Assembly (NCBI GenBank): GCA_902362435.1
Contig: CABIWW010000006.1
Coordinates: forward strand, 124,483-157,791
DNA length: 33,309 bases
Direction: 5' to 3'
Source: Eubacteriaceae bacterium
GTDB taxonomy: Bacteria; Bacillota; Clostridia; Peptostreptococcales; Anaerovoracaceae
The notes beneath the pieces were generated by a model. It was given only the letters and a program-made list of their open reading frames with translations. It searched no databases and was not told the DNA's origin. Of this stretch, positions 1 through 7,430 are shown piece after piece. Numbering within the stretch: the stretch's first letter is position 1; each line of letters starts with the position of its first letter. Both the position numbers and the translations under genes were made by a program.

Positions 1-84
1 CTGTTAGGGGCCTTGCTCTTTATACCTGAAATATAAGATACGCAAATTTTTACTAAAAGCGACCCCAATAATATCATAGCATGA

Positions 85-204
85 CATCACATCGCTGCAC
101 AGACCGGCGATGACAGCAATATGTTACCGTGGCTCCTTATCCTGCTTGCCAGCGGCGGAGCAGCAGCAGTACTTGTGAGCAGAAAGAGAAGATACGGCAG
201 ATAA
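85..204 (+). pseudogene. Remnant of a cell-wall-anchored protein: C-terminal sorting-like tail
   Basis: This frame reads QTGDDSN, then a hydrophobic stretch (MLPWLLILLASGGAAAVLV), then a basic end SRKRRYGR and a stop. That is the layout of a Gram-positive sortase tail: a TG(D) motif, one membrane segment and a positively charged end. The motif is QTG preceded by AA rather than a full LPxTG. An in-frame TGA at 82-84 closes the frame just upstream and there is no start codon, so only the last 39 residues remain. It is either the broken end of a surface protein or the 3' end of a gene frameshifted near the window edge. A similar tail remnant follows the intron at 12572. Confidence 0.5.
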
Positions 205-286
205 TCGATCTAGGCTATTCCTGATCGGAAATCGCGGTTTTTAAGCTAAAATCACAGCTTTGATCGCAGCTTTAAAGTAAAAACCT

Positions 287-315
287 TTGACAACGCTGTC
301 GCAGGCGTGTAAAAT
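287..315 (+). promoter_or_regulatory. Sigma-A-type promoter upstream of rplM-rpsI
   Basis: TTGACA at 287-292 and TAAAAT at 310-315 are separated by exactly 17 bases, a near-consensus housekeeping promoter. The predicted start (~322) falls inside the terminator-like hairpin at 317-348, so a transcript from here would lack part of the 5' arm. Confidence 0.7.
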
Positions 316-316
316 G

Positions 317-348
317 AATCTGTGTCGTGTGCACGGCACAGATTTTTT
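317..348 (+). terminator. Hairpin plus T-run overlapping the rplM promoter start region
   Basis: AATCTGTG (317-324) pairs with CACAGATT (337-344). Inner pairing continues through CG/CG with one T-G wobble, and six T residues follow (343-348). It has the shape of an intrinsic terminator. It may end transcription arriving from the left or act as an attenuator-like element for the ribosomal operon. Confidence 0.55.
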
Positions 349-585
349 CGTGTGAGCAGGATGGTGATCGTCCGGGCCAGCACGGCTAAAAGAATTATAA
401 GTTTTAGTTCGCCGAAAACGTTTGTCGCGTTCAGGCGCGGGCAGATCTTGCATGATCGATACGGCATGCATCATGAGGGACTCGACCCCCGGAGGGCGCG
501 CGCTTTGCACATTTACACGACAAATCAAGTAGGCAGGGCCGAAAAAGTTTGCATCGCAAACCCAGTAGGTAGAAAGGAAGAAAAG
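349..585 (+). promoter_or_regulatory. Untranslated leader of the rplM-rpsI operon
   Basis: About 240 bases separate the promoter/hairpin from the rplM start. An open frame runs through the leader, but it has no ribosome binding site of its own and its translation does not resemble a protein. An inverted repeat CTAAAA...TTTTAG lies near 388-407. Long leaders before rplM are known in Bacillota, where an L13 leader RNA motif has been described. I cannot confirm that fold here by eye. Confidence 0.35.
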
Positions 586-1014
586 ATGAGTTCATTTATC
601 GCAAAGCCTGCAGAAGTAGAACGTAAATGGTACGTTGTAGATGCTGAAGGCAAGAACCTGGGAAGAATGGCATCACAGATCGCAGCAATTCTCAGAGGAA
701 AGAACAAACCGACTTACACACCTCACGTAGACTGCGGAGATTACGTTATCGTTATCAACGCTGAAAAGGTAGAGGTAACTGGCAAGAAGAGAAAAGAAAA
801 GATCTATAAGAGACATACCGGATATCCTGGCGGTCTCAGAGAGCTGACTTTTGAAAAGATGATGGAAAAGCATCCTACAGAAGTCGTAAGACATGCTGTA
901 AAGGGCATGATGCCTAACGGCAAGCTCGGCAGACAGATGTACAAGAAGTTAAAGGTATATGCAGGTCCTGAGCATGATCACGCAGCTCAGAAGCCGGAAG
1001 TTCTGGATATTTAA
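586..1014 (+). CDS. rplM: 50S ribosomal protein L13
   Basis: L13 is an early-assembly protein of the large ribosomal subunit. The 142-residue product has the usual family length and the hallmark segments [18 protein letters not shown] near the N terminus, [13 protein letters not shown] in the middle, and KRHTGYPGG followed by [14 protein letters not shown] in the C-terminal half. I chose the ATG at 586 because AGGAAG sits just upstream and the protein then starts where L13 normally starts; the same frame is open further upstream but unlike L13. It precedes rpsI by 19 bases, the classic L13-S9 operon. Confidence 0.97.
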   Translation: MSSFIAKPAEVERKWYVVDAEGKNLGRMASQIAAILRGKNKPTYTPHVDCGDYVIVINAEKVEVTGKKRKEKIYKRHTGYPGGLRELTFEKMMEKHPTEVVRHAVKGMMPNGKLGRQMYKKLKVYAGPEHDHAAQKPEVLDI

Positions 1015-1033
1015 GGAAGGGAGGAATTAAACG

Positions 1034-1429
1034 ATGGCAAAAACACAGTATTACGGAACAGGAAGAAGAAAATCTTCAGTTGCTAGAGTTAGATTAGTCC
1101 CTGGTAACGGAAATATCACAGTTAACAAGAAGCCTCTCGATGATTATCTCGCTATGGAGATCGTTAAGAGAGAAGTAAAGAGACCTTTTGAGATCGCAGG
1201 CTGCGAAGGCAAGTTCGATGTTATCGCAACAGTTCACGGCGGCGGATACACTGGTCAGGCAGGAGCTTTAAGACACGGTATTTCAAGAGCCCTCTGCGAA
1301 GCAGACAGAGAAGCATACAGACCGGCCCTCAAGGCAGCAGGCTTCCTGACAAGAGACTCAAGAATGAAGGAAAGAAAGAAATACGGTCTCAAAAAAGCAA
1401 GAAGAGCGAGCCAGTTCTCGAAGCGTTAA
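1034..1429 (+). CDS. rpsI: 30S ribosomal protein S9
   Basis: S9 is a small-subunit protein whose basic C-terminal tail reaches the P-site tRNA. The 131-residue product shows [16 protein letters not shown] at the N terminus, [19 protein letters not shown] in the middle, and the conserved end [25 protein letters not shown] strong GGGAGG site lies 10 bases before the ATG. It is the last gene of the rplM operon; a terminator follows about 60 bases downstream. Confidence 0.97.
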   Translation: MAKTQYYGTGRRKSSVARVRLVPGNGNITVNKKPLDDYLAMEIVKREVKRPFEIAGCEGKFDVIATVHGGGYTGQAGALRHGISRALCEADREAYRPALKAAGFLTRDSRMKERKKYGLKKARRASQFSKR

Positions 1430-1489
1430 TTGGGACGCGAGACCTATCCCAGCGAGGCGCGAGCCTCAAAACTCACATTCGTGTGGAAG

Positions 1490-1528
1490 ACCCCCGAATT
1501 CCAACCCTTGGAATCGGGGGTTATTTAT
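1490..1528 (+). terminator. Intrinsic terminator of rplM-rpsI
   Basis: A GC-rich stem ACCCCCGA-TTCC / GGAATCGGGGGT with one bulge is followed by TTATTTATTT. A smaller perfect hairpin, GAGGC-GCGA-GCCTC, lies just upstream at 1454-1467. Confidence 0.85.
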
Positions 1529-1765
1529 TTACAGATTTACAGACTGTTCTCTGCGCCAGGTAATTAGGTTTTAGAGATTATTTTTAAGTTTAGCTCTTAA
1601 GTTTACGGATATGGTCGACGGGAATAATTATAGCGACTAAAAGTAGGCCTGAAAGGACCTCTGTATACATAAAGTATGAAGGATATGCGCTGAACAGCGC
1701 ACAGACTATGAGAGGTGGTATTTGATAAAAAATAGTAAGGTAGGATTGGCACAAGTAAAGAACAC
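1529..1765. other. AT-rich intergenic stretch between rpsI and the ASCH-PIN-GNAT gene
   Basis: No convincing gene here. The minus strand carries a 62-codon frame (1590-1778) whose translation contains a hydrophobic stretch ending in a charged tail. It has no ribosome binding site and I recognise no family; it could be a decayed fragment of a membrane protein. Base composition becomes AT-rich at about 1560, which probably marks the left boundary of an acquired segment. Confidence 0.4.
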
Positions 1766-1794
1766 TTGTTCGTGACATATAAATGTGATATAAT
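1766..1794 (+). promoter_or_regulatory. Promoter of the ASCH-PIN-GNAT unit
   Basis: TTGTTC (1766-1771) and a perfect TATAAT (1789-1794) are 17 bases apart, about 46 bases before the start codon of the 620-residue protein. Confidence 0.6.
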
Positions 1795-1840
1795 TTGTAA
1801 AGGCGAGTAGTGGTTAAATATAAAAATGGGGGAGTGAAAA

Positions 1841-3703
1841 ATGAGAAATTATTATTTAAAAATTAGAGAAAAGTTTATTCCGGATATAGAAGCTGGCAAT
1901 AAAACACATGAATATCGGTTAGCTTCTCCAGATAGAGCTAGTATTAAAGTTGGAGATACGTTAGTACTCATTTCAAATCAAAACAAAAGTGTTTTTATAA
2001 AAACAACAATAAAAAGCATTAAACATTTTCCTGGATGGCAAGAAGCATTGGAAGAAAATTGGCAGAAAGATTTTAAAAGTCTGTATAGTACAATGGATGA
2101 AGCATTAAAAGAATGTTATAGATTTTATCCTAAGAGGGAAGTAGATGCTTATGGAATAAATGTATATGAAATAGAACCGTTAAAAGAAAATTTATCGGAT
2201 GCAAGTATATTGATTGACACTAATATTATAATCAAAAGAGAAAGCGTCAATAATGTTTCTTTTGAAGTTGTCAAGCTGTTTAATTGGTTTGCAAAAAAGA
2301 AAAATCGTATATTTGTGCACAAACTTTCTAAAGAGGAAATTGCCAATTATGGTAATGAAGAAGTAAAGCAGGCTGTTTTAACGAAACTTAATTCATACGA
2401 TGAATTACCATCTTTTTCATATATTAAGGACTCTTTTTTTGAATATATAGTTTCGCAATTTTCTAAAGATAGAAATAGCGAAATTGATAATAAACTATTA
2501 AAGGAAGTATATGATGGTAATGTAGACCTGTTATTGACTGATGACAATCTTATGCTTAAAAAGGCGGAGCAGTTATATCTTAGAGATAAAGTGTTAACTT
2601 CTGCTGAATTATTATCTAGGTTTGAGCATTCAGATCCTAAGAATATTGAGTATAAAATGTTAGCGGTAAAATTAAAAGATATTGCAGAAGTGAATCTTTA
2701 TTCGGAGTTTTTTGATACGCTCAGAGAGGATTACGGTGGAATAGTTTTTGATAATTGGTTTAAAAAGAAAGCGAGAGCTAAAGAAAAGGCATATGTTTTT
2801 GAAAATGAATTAGGGATTATTCAAGGGTTCTTGTACTTAAAAGACGAAGAGCCTAATGAAACTGGGTATTTACAGATGACTCCTGCGCTTTTACCGAAGC
2901 GTCGACTGAAAGTTGGAACTTTTAAGATTGATAGTACTGGATTTAGACTTGGTGAAAGATTTTTGAAAATAATATTTGATAATGCTTTAAAAAGAGGTGT
3001 TGATGAAATTTATGTAACTCTCTTTGAAAATAAACGCGATGATGTTAAACAACTGAAGGAATTGATGGAGCGTTGGGGTTTTTGTCGACACGGGTATAAA
3101 GATAATGGTGAAATTGTATTGGTTAAGAGTTTAGAAAAATATGATGACAGCAAAACACCGAAGTACAACTTCCCTGTAATTAAAGAAAATCCGAAAGTCT
3201 TTTGGTTGCCTATATATCCACAGTATCATACAGACTTGTTCCCTGATATGATCTTGAAGAATGAAGATATGCATTTATACGAAGAGAAAAAAGCACATCG
3301 TTATGCATTAGAAAAAATATATCTATCGGGATTATATAAAACAGATGCACAGCCTGGAGACATCATGATGATCTATAGAACTGGTGAATCATACCCCAAA
3401 AAATATTCATCGGTTATCACAGGTATAGCTGTAATAGAAAGCATAACGGATACAAAATCAGTTGATGAATGCTTGAAATTATGTAAGAATCGTTCTGTTT
3501 TTGAGGAAAAAGAAATAATAGAAATGCACAAGAAAAGGCCGAGAGTAATTAAGTTGATTGATTATAAACCTTTTGTTAACAAAGTTACTTTAGAGTATCT
3601 ATGGCAACAAGGTATCCTTAATTTTCCAAGTGGACCGCAAACTTTTGATACGATTACAGAAGAACAATATGAGAATATTCTTAAATATGGAATGGAGAGA
3701 TGA
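1841..3703 (+). CDS. Multidomain protein: ASCH + PIN nuclease + GNAT + C-terminal PUA-like domain
   Basis: A 620-residue protein of unknown function. Residues 1-112 read as an ASCH (PUA-like) domain: FIPDIEAGNKTHEYR, then KVGDTLVLIS. Residues ~122-255 read as a PIN nuclease: LIDTN with D126, acidic pair E165/E166, and LLLTDDNLM with D234/D235 near the end. Residues ~265-432 resemble a GNAT acetyltransferase: GFRLGERFLKIIFDNALKRG, then LKELMERWGF; the acetyl-CoA loop is not canonical. Residues ~450-620 look like a second PUA-superfamily domain (ASCH/EVE type): PGDIMMIYRTGE, then SVITGIAVIES. PIN domains cut RNA, while ASCH/EVE domains are thought to bind RNA or modified bases, so a toxin-like or nucleic-acid-sensing role is plausible (inference). 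GGGGGAG precedes the ATG. The gene is clearly more AT-rich than the housekeeping genes around it and overlaps the next ORF by an ATGA. Confidence 0.75.
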   Translation: MRNYYLKIREKFIPDIEAGNKTHEYRLASPDRASIKVGDTLVLISNQNKSVFIKTTIKSIKHFPGWQEALEENWQKDFKSLYSTMDEALKECYRFYPKREVDAYGINVYEIEPLKENLSDASILIDTNIIIKRESVNNVSFEVVKLFNWFAKKKNRIFVHKLSKEEIANYGNEEVKQAVLTKLNSYDELPSFSYIKDSFFEYIVSQFSKDRNSEIDNKLLKEVYDGNVDLLLTDDNLMLKKAEQLYLRDKVLTSAELLSRFEHSDPKNIEYKMLAVKLKDIAEVNLYSEFFDTLREDYGGIVFDNWFKKKARAKEKAYVFENELGIIQGFLYLKDEEPNETGYLQMTPALLPKRRLKVGTFKIDSTGFRLGERFLKIIFDNALKRGVDEIYVTLFENKRDDVKQLKELMERWGFCRHGYKDNGEIVLVKSLEKYDDSKTPKYNFPVIKENPKVFWLPIYPQYHTDLFPDMILKNEDMHLYEEKKAHRYALEKIYLSGLYKTDAQPGDIMMIYRTGESYPKKYSSVITGIAVIESITDTKSVDECLKLCKNRSVFEEKEIIEMHKKRPRVIKLIDYKPFVNKVTLEYLWQQGILNFPSGPQTFDTITEEQYENILKYGMER

Positions 3704-4080
3704 TTATCATGAAACTAAAAATACTTATATCAATAAACCCAGAACATGTGAAAAATATTATTTCTGGAGAGAAAAAATATGAATACCGAAAAATTGTAGC
3801 GAAAAAGGATATCGCAGCCATTATTATTTATGAGACAGTACCAACTAAAAAAGTTGTAGCGGAAGCAGAAATATTAAATGTGATAGAACTTCCCCCGGAA
3901 GAATTGTGGCAACAAACAAAAGAGGCTTCTGGAATTACAAAAGATTTTTTTGACAAATATTTTGAAAACAGAGAAGTTGCGTATGCATACAAATTAGGAA
4001 GAGTAAAGGTTTACGAAGAGAAAAGAGAGCTAAAAGATTATGGGTTAAGAATGGCGCCACAATCTTTTGTGTATATTTAA
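3700..4080 (+). CDS. Stand-alone ASCH (PUA-like) domain protein
   Basis: A 126-residue protein consisting of essentially one ASCH-like domain. The N-terminal part ISINPEHVKNIISGEKKYEYRK matches the family pattern of a residue run before a G-E-K/KxxEYR core, as in the N-terminal domain of the preceding protein. Similar proteins are annotated as predicted transcriptional regulators with a PUA-like fold, but function is unproven. The ATG at 3700 overlaps the previous stop (ATGA) with GGAGAG just upstream; a second in-frame ATG at 3709 is an alternative start. The overlap implies translational coupling, and the pair may work as effector and partner. AT-rich like its neighbour. Confidence 0.7.
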   Translation: MIIMKLKILISINPEHVKNIISGEKKYEYRKIVAKKDIAAIIIYETVPTKKVVAEAEILNVIELPPEELWQQTKEASGITKDFFDKYFENREVAYAYKLGRVKVYEEKRELKDYGLRMAPQSFVYI

Positions 4081-4124
4081 ACCTTGTAGTAATATGCAAT
4101 CCGTGGTGAAAATTCCCAGCCCGA

Positions 4125-4153
4125 TTGACAAGCTTTGTTCGTTGATATATAAT
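4125..4153 (+). promoter_or_regulatory. Promoter of the TetR-family regulator gene
   Basis: TTGACA (4125-4130) and TATAAT (4148-4153) are 17 bases apart: a full-consensus promoter. Confidence 0.8.
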
Positions 4154-4182
4154 TAGCGTTATATATAATCCGGGTTATATAT
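4146..4182. promoter_or_regulatory. Nested palindromic operator overlapping the TetR promoter
   Basis: Two overlapping inverted repeats share the middle half-site. TATATAA (4146-4152) pairs with TTATATA (4159-4165), and ATATATAA (4161-4168) pairs with TTATATAT (4175-4182). Both have 6-base spacers. The first covers the -10 box. Placement and symmetry suit autorepression by the TetR protein encoded just downstream. Confidence 0.6.
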
Positions 4183-4194
4183 GGAGGTGCGGAT

Positions 4195-4770
4195 ATGCCT
4201 GCGAAAGCAAAGGTCCCAAAAGAAATGATCATCGATGCAGCCTTTGCGGTTGCTCGTGAAACAGGTGCGGAAAACATCAATGCAAGGACAGTATCGGAAA
4301 GGCTGAATTGCTCTACACAGCCTGTCATGTATCATTTTGCAACGATCGAAGAATTGAAAAGGGCGGCCTATGCGAAGGCAGATCGTTATCATTCTGAATA
4401 TCTGATGGATATGAAAAAAACGCCAAAGGGTGCTGCGCTCGGTATCGGGATGAATTATATCCGCTTTGCGATCGAAGAACCGCATTTGTTCCGGTTCCTT
4501 TTTCAGTCGGATTTTTTCAGTGGAAGTACTCTGCTTGAGCTGATAGACGCTGAAGAGCTTACCCCTGTTCTTTCGGCTATGCAGGGAGCCCTGGGAGTCG
4601 ATATGGAACAGACCAAAAGTGTCTTTCTGACTGTTTTCCTGTTTGCTCACGGATATGCAAGCATCATCGCCAACAATTCATTGGAATACGACGAAGATAT
4701 CATAAATTCCCATTTGCAGCAGGCATACAGAGGTGCGATATTAGTAGCACAGGAGAAAATGCCGTTATGA
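4195..4770 (+). CDS. TetR/AcrR-family transcriptional regulator
   Basis: A 191-residue repressor-like protein. The N terminus carries the TetR helix-turn-helix: MIIDAAFAVARETGAENINARTVSERLNCSTQPVMYHFATIEELKRAAY. The C-terminal part (from about residue 75, with EEPHLFRFLFQSDF and a helix-rich end) resembles the WHG-type ligand domain found in some TetR proteins. GGAGGTGCGGAT precedes the ATG. It probably controls its own promoter through the nested palindrome. The target beyond itself is not evident: the next genes are a small zinc-ribbon protein and a DUF3795 gene. Confidence 0.85.
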   Translation: MPAKAKVPKEMIIDAAFAVARETGAENINARTVSERLNCSTQPVMYHFATIEELKRAAYAKADRYHSEYLMDMKKTPKGAALGIGMNYIRFAIEEPHLFRFLFQSDFFSGSTLLELIDAEELTPVLSAMQGALGVDMEQTKSVFLTVFLFAHGYASIIANNSLEYDEDIINSHLQQAYRGAILVAQEKMPL

Positions 4771-4816
4771 GATAGACGGGATACTCTTTGTGATCGCATG
4801 GATCGAGGTGGTGTGA

Positions 4817-5005
4817 ATGGCTGAAGCCTTAAAATTAAAATTGAATTGGCTTTGCTGCCCCAGATGCGGCGGCAAAACGAGAACGAAGATACGGGCACAT
4901 ACGGTGCTGGAGGACTTTCCCCTATTTTGCCCAAAGTGCAGATATACCTGCGTGATCCGTTTCAAGGGCGGAAAAATTGAAGAAATCAAAATGCCAGACG
5001 CTTAG
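4817..5005 (+). CDS. Small cysteine-rich KTR domain protein
   Basis: A 62-residue protein with two zinc-ribbon knuckles, CPRCG followed by KTRTKIRAHT, and CPKC near residue 38. This matches the Cys_rich_KTR family (my recall of the family, named for its KTR motif), which is common in Clostridia and often lies beside integrated elements and regulators. Function unknown; a metal-binding or nucleic-acid-binding adaptor is a guess. A GAGGTGG site lies 6 bases before the ATG. Confidence 0.75.
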   Translation: MAEALKLKLNWLCCPRCGGKTRTKIRAHTVLEDFPLFCPKCRYTCVIRFKGGKIEEIKMPDA

Positions 5006-5076
5006 ACGCAGTGCAGACCGGTGGATCGGTTTGTGCTGCGTTTGTTGTTTTAGAGGAGATTATGGAGGGATATAGT

Positions 5077-5433
5077 ATGAAAAACACGAACACATTTATC
5101 GGCTGTTGCGGCCTGGACTGCGAAACGTGCGATGCCAGAATCGCAACGATCACGAACGATAACACCCTGCGCGAGAAAACCGCTGCACTGTGGACGAAGC
5201 TCAACGGCGTAACGATCACACCGGAGATGATCAACTGCACAGGCTGCCGCATAGAAGGTGCCAAAACACCTTTCTGCGACAAGCTCTGCCCCGTACATAA
5301 CTGCGTCCAGGAAAAGGGGCTGGATACCTGCGCAGACTGCCCGCAGATGGAAGGATGCCCGACGCTGGGCTGCATCGCTGCAAACAGCCCGTTCGTTTTG
5401 GAAAATCTGAAGCAGCTTCGCGAGGCGAAGTAA
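5077..5433 (+). CDS. DUF3795 cysteine-rich protein
   Basis: A 118-residue protein with the DUF3795 pattern: an N-terminal GCCGLDCETCDARIAT, then CTGCR, and a cluster CxxxCPVHNCVxxxxxxTCADCPQMxGCPTLGC. The many cysteines suggest metal binding; no biochemical role is established that I know of. The open frame extends back to a GTG at 5011, but I chose the ATG at 5077 because GGAGGG lies 7 bases upstream and the DUF begins right there. Its stop codon directly abuts the start of the MATE remnant, as in a coupled pair. Confidence 0.8.
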   Translation: MKNTNTFIGCCGLDCETCDARIATITNDNTLREKTAALWTKLNGVTITPEMINCTGCRIEGAKTPFCDKLCPVHNCVQEKGLDTCADCPQMEGCPTLGCIAANSPFVLENLKQLREAK

Positions 5434-5753
5434 ATGAAACTGGAGCATAAGATCGAGCTTCGATGGCTGATCCTGTTTGCTCTGCCAACTATTTTTTCTA
5501 ACGTCTTTGGAAATCTATATACTGCGGTAGATGGCATCTTTGTTGCCCGGTTTGTGGACACGGATGCACTGTCTGCTATAAACATTTCTATGCCGATGGC
5601 ATACCTTACGTCGGCGCTGGGGATGATGTTCAGTACCGGTGGGAATGCGCTGATCGCGAAGAAAATCGCTTGTTCAGAAGCCTGTTTCGCGGATATATCA
5701 ACGGCATTTCATCGGTAATCAGCTACGATCTGGGGCGAGGAGATGCTGGATAG
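5434..5753 (+). pseudogene. MATE-family efflux transporter, internally deleted
   Basis: The first 78 or so codons read as the start of a MATE multidrug/Na+ antiporter: WLILFALPTIFSNVFGNLYTAVDGIFVARFV, then GGNALIAKKI. At about 5670 the frame diverges and stops at 5718. A second frame, from 5673 to a TAG at 5751, reads LFRGYINGISSVISYDLGRGD, which matches the middle MATE motif normally some 170-200 residues further on. The gene has therefore lost most of its length through an internal deletion with a frame change. MATE proteins are normally ~450 residues with 12 membrane segments; this copy cannot function. Confidence 0.8.
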
Positions 5754-5826
5754 GACAAAATAGCAAGGAACGTCGAGAGAAATTCTGTGCAGTACGGTAG
5801 AATGCATTTTGCAGGAGGTGGGAAGA

Positions 5827-6711
5827 ATGAAGGAACAGATACTGGCCGTACAGAGGATGCAGGACTACATAGAAAAGAATCGAACAGAGGAAATCAGTCT
5901 GTCAGATCTTGCGGGTGTCTCACTGTTTTCTCCGTGGTATTCTTATCGCTTATTTCGGGATTCCCTTGGGCTGACACCGACGGAGTATATCCGCAAATAC
6001 CGGCTGACACAAGCGGCATACCAGCTTCGCAGCGGTGAGGTAAAAGTCATCGATGCGGCCTACAATGCCGGATTTACCAATGTGGACACCTTTACGCGGG
6101 CATTTTACCGTGAATTCGGCATGAATCCGAGTGACTATATGCGAAATCCTGTTCCCGTTACATTCTTCATACCTTACGGCGCAAAATATCGTGAACTACG
6201 AAAGGAGAATATCGACGTGTCAAACATTCAACCGATTTTTATACAGGCCATCCGAAAACCTGAACGCCTGTGCATAATCAAACGCGGAGAGCAGGCAGAA
6301 GATTATTTCCAATACTGTGAAGAGGTCAGCTCTGACATCTGGGGCATTCTTATGAGCATGAAGTCGCTCTGCGGGGAGCCTGTTTCCATGTGGCTGCCCG
6401 AGAAATATAAAAAGCCGAATACTTCTACCTATGTACAGGGTGTGGAGGTCGAAACCGAATATATGGGTATCGTTCCCGAGGGTTTTGATACCATCCATCT
6501 GCCTGAAGCTGAATATCTGATGTTTCAGGGACCTGCTTTCTGTGAGGAGGATTACTGTGAGGCGATCCGTACCGTGCAGGCGGCAATGGACGGATATGAT
6601 CCGTCGGCCATCGGATACCGCTGGGACGATGAAAATCCGCGCATCCAGCTGGAACCCCGTGGTCAGCGCGGCTATATCGAGCTGCGGGCAGTCGGGAGGA
6701 TCGAGGAATGA
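5827..6711 (+). CDS. AraC-family regulator with a GyrI-like effector domain
   Basis: A 294-residue regulator. Residues ~8-105 contain two AraC helix-turn-helix motifs: ISLSDLAGVSLFSPWYSYRLFRDSLGLTPTEYIRKYRLTQAAYQL and VIDAAYNAGFTNVDTFTRAFYREFGMNPSDYMR. The C-terminal ~160 residues look like a GyrI-like small-molecule binding domain, as in Rob-type regulators. I chose the ATG at 5827 because AGGAGGT lies 7 bases upstream. The stop overlaps the ABC ATPase start (ATGA), so regulator and exporter form one unit, and the regulator probably senses a compound that the exporter removes (inference). Confidence 0.88.
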   Translation: MKEQILAVQRMQDYIEKNRTEEISLSDLAGVSLFSPWYSYRLFRDSLGLTPTEYIRKYRLTQAAYQLRSGEVKVIDAAYNAGFTNVDTFTRAFYREFGMNPSDYMRNPVPVTFFIPYGAKYRELRKENIDVSNIQPIFIQAIRKPERLCIIKRGEQAEDYFQYCEEVSSDIWGILMSMKSLCGEPVSMWLPEKYKKPNTSTYVQGVEVETEYMGIVPEGFDTIHLPEAEYLMFQGPAFCEEDYCEAIRTVQAAMDGYDPSAIGYRWDDENPRIQLEPRGQRGYIELRAVGRIEE

Positions 6712-7430
6712 TAGAAGCGATCTTTGTAGAAGGACTGACAAAATCCTACAATGAGAAAACTGTAGTCGATGATTTGAGCCTCTCAGTGAAAAGCGGCACG
6801 GTTTTCGGATTGCTCGGCGCAAATGGCGCGGGAAAAAGCACTGCGATAGAGTGTATGCTCGGCACGAAACAGGCGGATACGGGAACGGTTCGTCTGCTGG
6901 GGCAAGATCCGAAAAAACATCGCCGTGCGCTTTTTCAGCGTATCGGCGTGCAGTTTCAGGAAGGTGACTATCAGAAAGAAATCAAGGTTTCAGAGCTTTG
7001 TGAGGAAACCGCGAGTCTTTACCGCAAGCCTGCCGATTGGAAGAGGCTGTGCGCTAGGTTCGGTATCGGTGATAAGACAAACGTGGCAGTCAAAGGTCTA
7101 TCGGGTGGTGAACGGCAGCGGCTTTTTATTGTGCTGGCGCTGATCCCACGGCCGGAGCTTGTGTTTCTTGACGAGCTGACTACCGGGCTTGATGCAAAAG
7201 CGCGGCGCAGCGTGTGGAAAACGCTGGAATCGTTGAAAGAACAGGGTCTTACGATTTTTCTGACTTCTCATTTTATGGATGAAGTGGAGGCATTGTGTGA
7301 TGAGATCTGCATTTTGAAAAAGGGTGCTCCCGTTTTTCGTGGAACCGTGGAGCAGGCAAAGAAACAGTGCAGCTGCGAACGCTTTGAGGACGCTTATCTG
7401 CAGCTTTCGGATGAGGAGGTGGACGCATGA
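6708..7430 (+). CDS. ABC transporter ATP-binding protein (drug-export type)
   Basis: A 240-residue ATPase with Walker A GANGAGKST, Q-loop near VQFQE, signature LSGGERQRL, Walker B LVFLDE and an H-loop in LTSHFMDE. The residue after the catalytic E is L instead of the usual P (DELTTGLD rather than DEPTTGLD). It resembles the CcmA/DrrA type that powers ABC-2 exporters. It overlaps both the AraC gene upstream and the permease gene downstream by an ATGA. Confidence 0.92.
   Translation: MIEAIFVEGLTKSYNEKTVVDDLSLSVKSGTVFGLLGANGAGKSTAIECMLGTKQADTGTVRLLGQDPKKHRRALFQRIGVQFQEGDYQKEIKVSELCEETASLYRKPADWKRLCARFGIGDKTNVAVKGLSGGERQRLFIVLALIPRPELVFLDELTTGLDAKARRSVWKTLESLKEQGLTIFLTSHFMDEVEALCDEICILKKGAPVFRGTVEQAKKQCSCERFEDAYLQLSDEEVDA

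Noticed and set aside
1590..1778. Minus-strand 62-codon frame with a hydrophobic stretch
   Set aside because: No ribosome binding site and no recognisable family. It overlaps the promoter of the PIN gene. Kept only as a possible decayed fragment.
6220..6822. Long minus-strand frames opposite real genes, for example here and at 9200-10264 and 15995-16900
   Set aside because: They mirror well-supported + strand genes, lack ribosome binding sites and show no protein family features.
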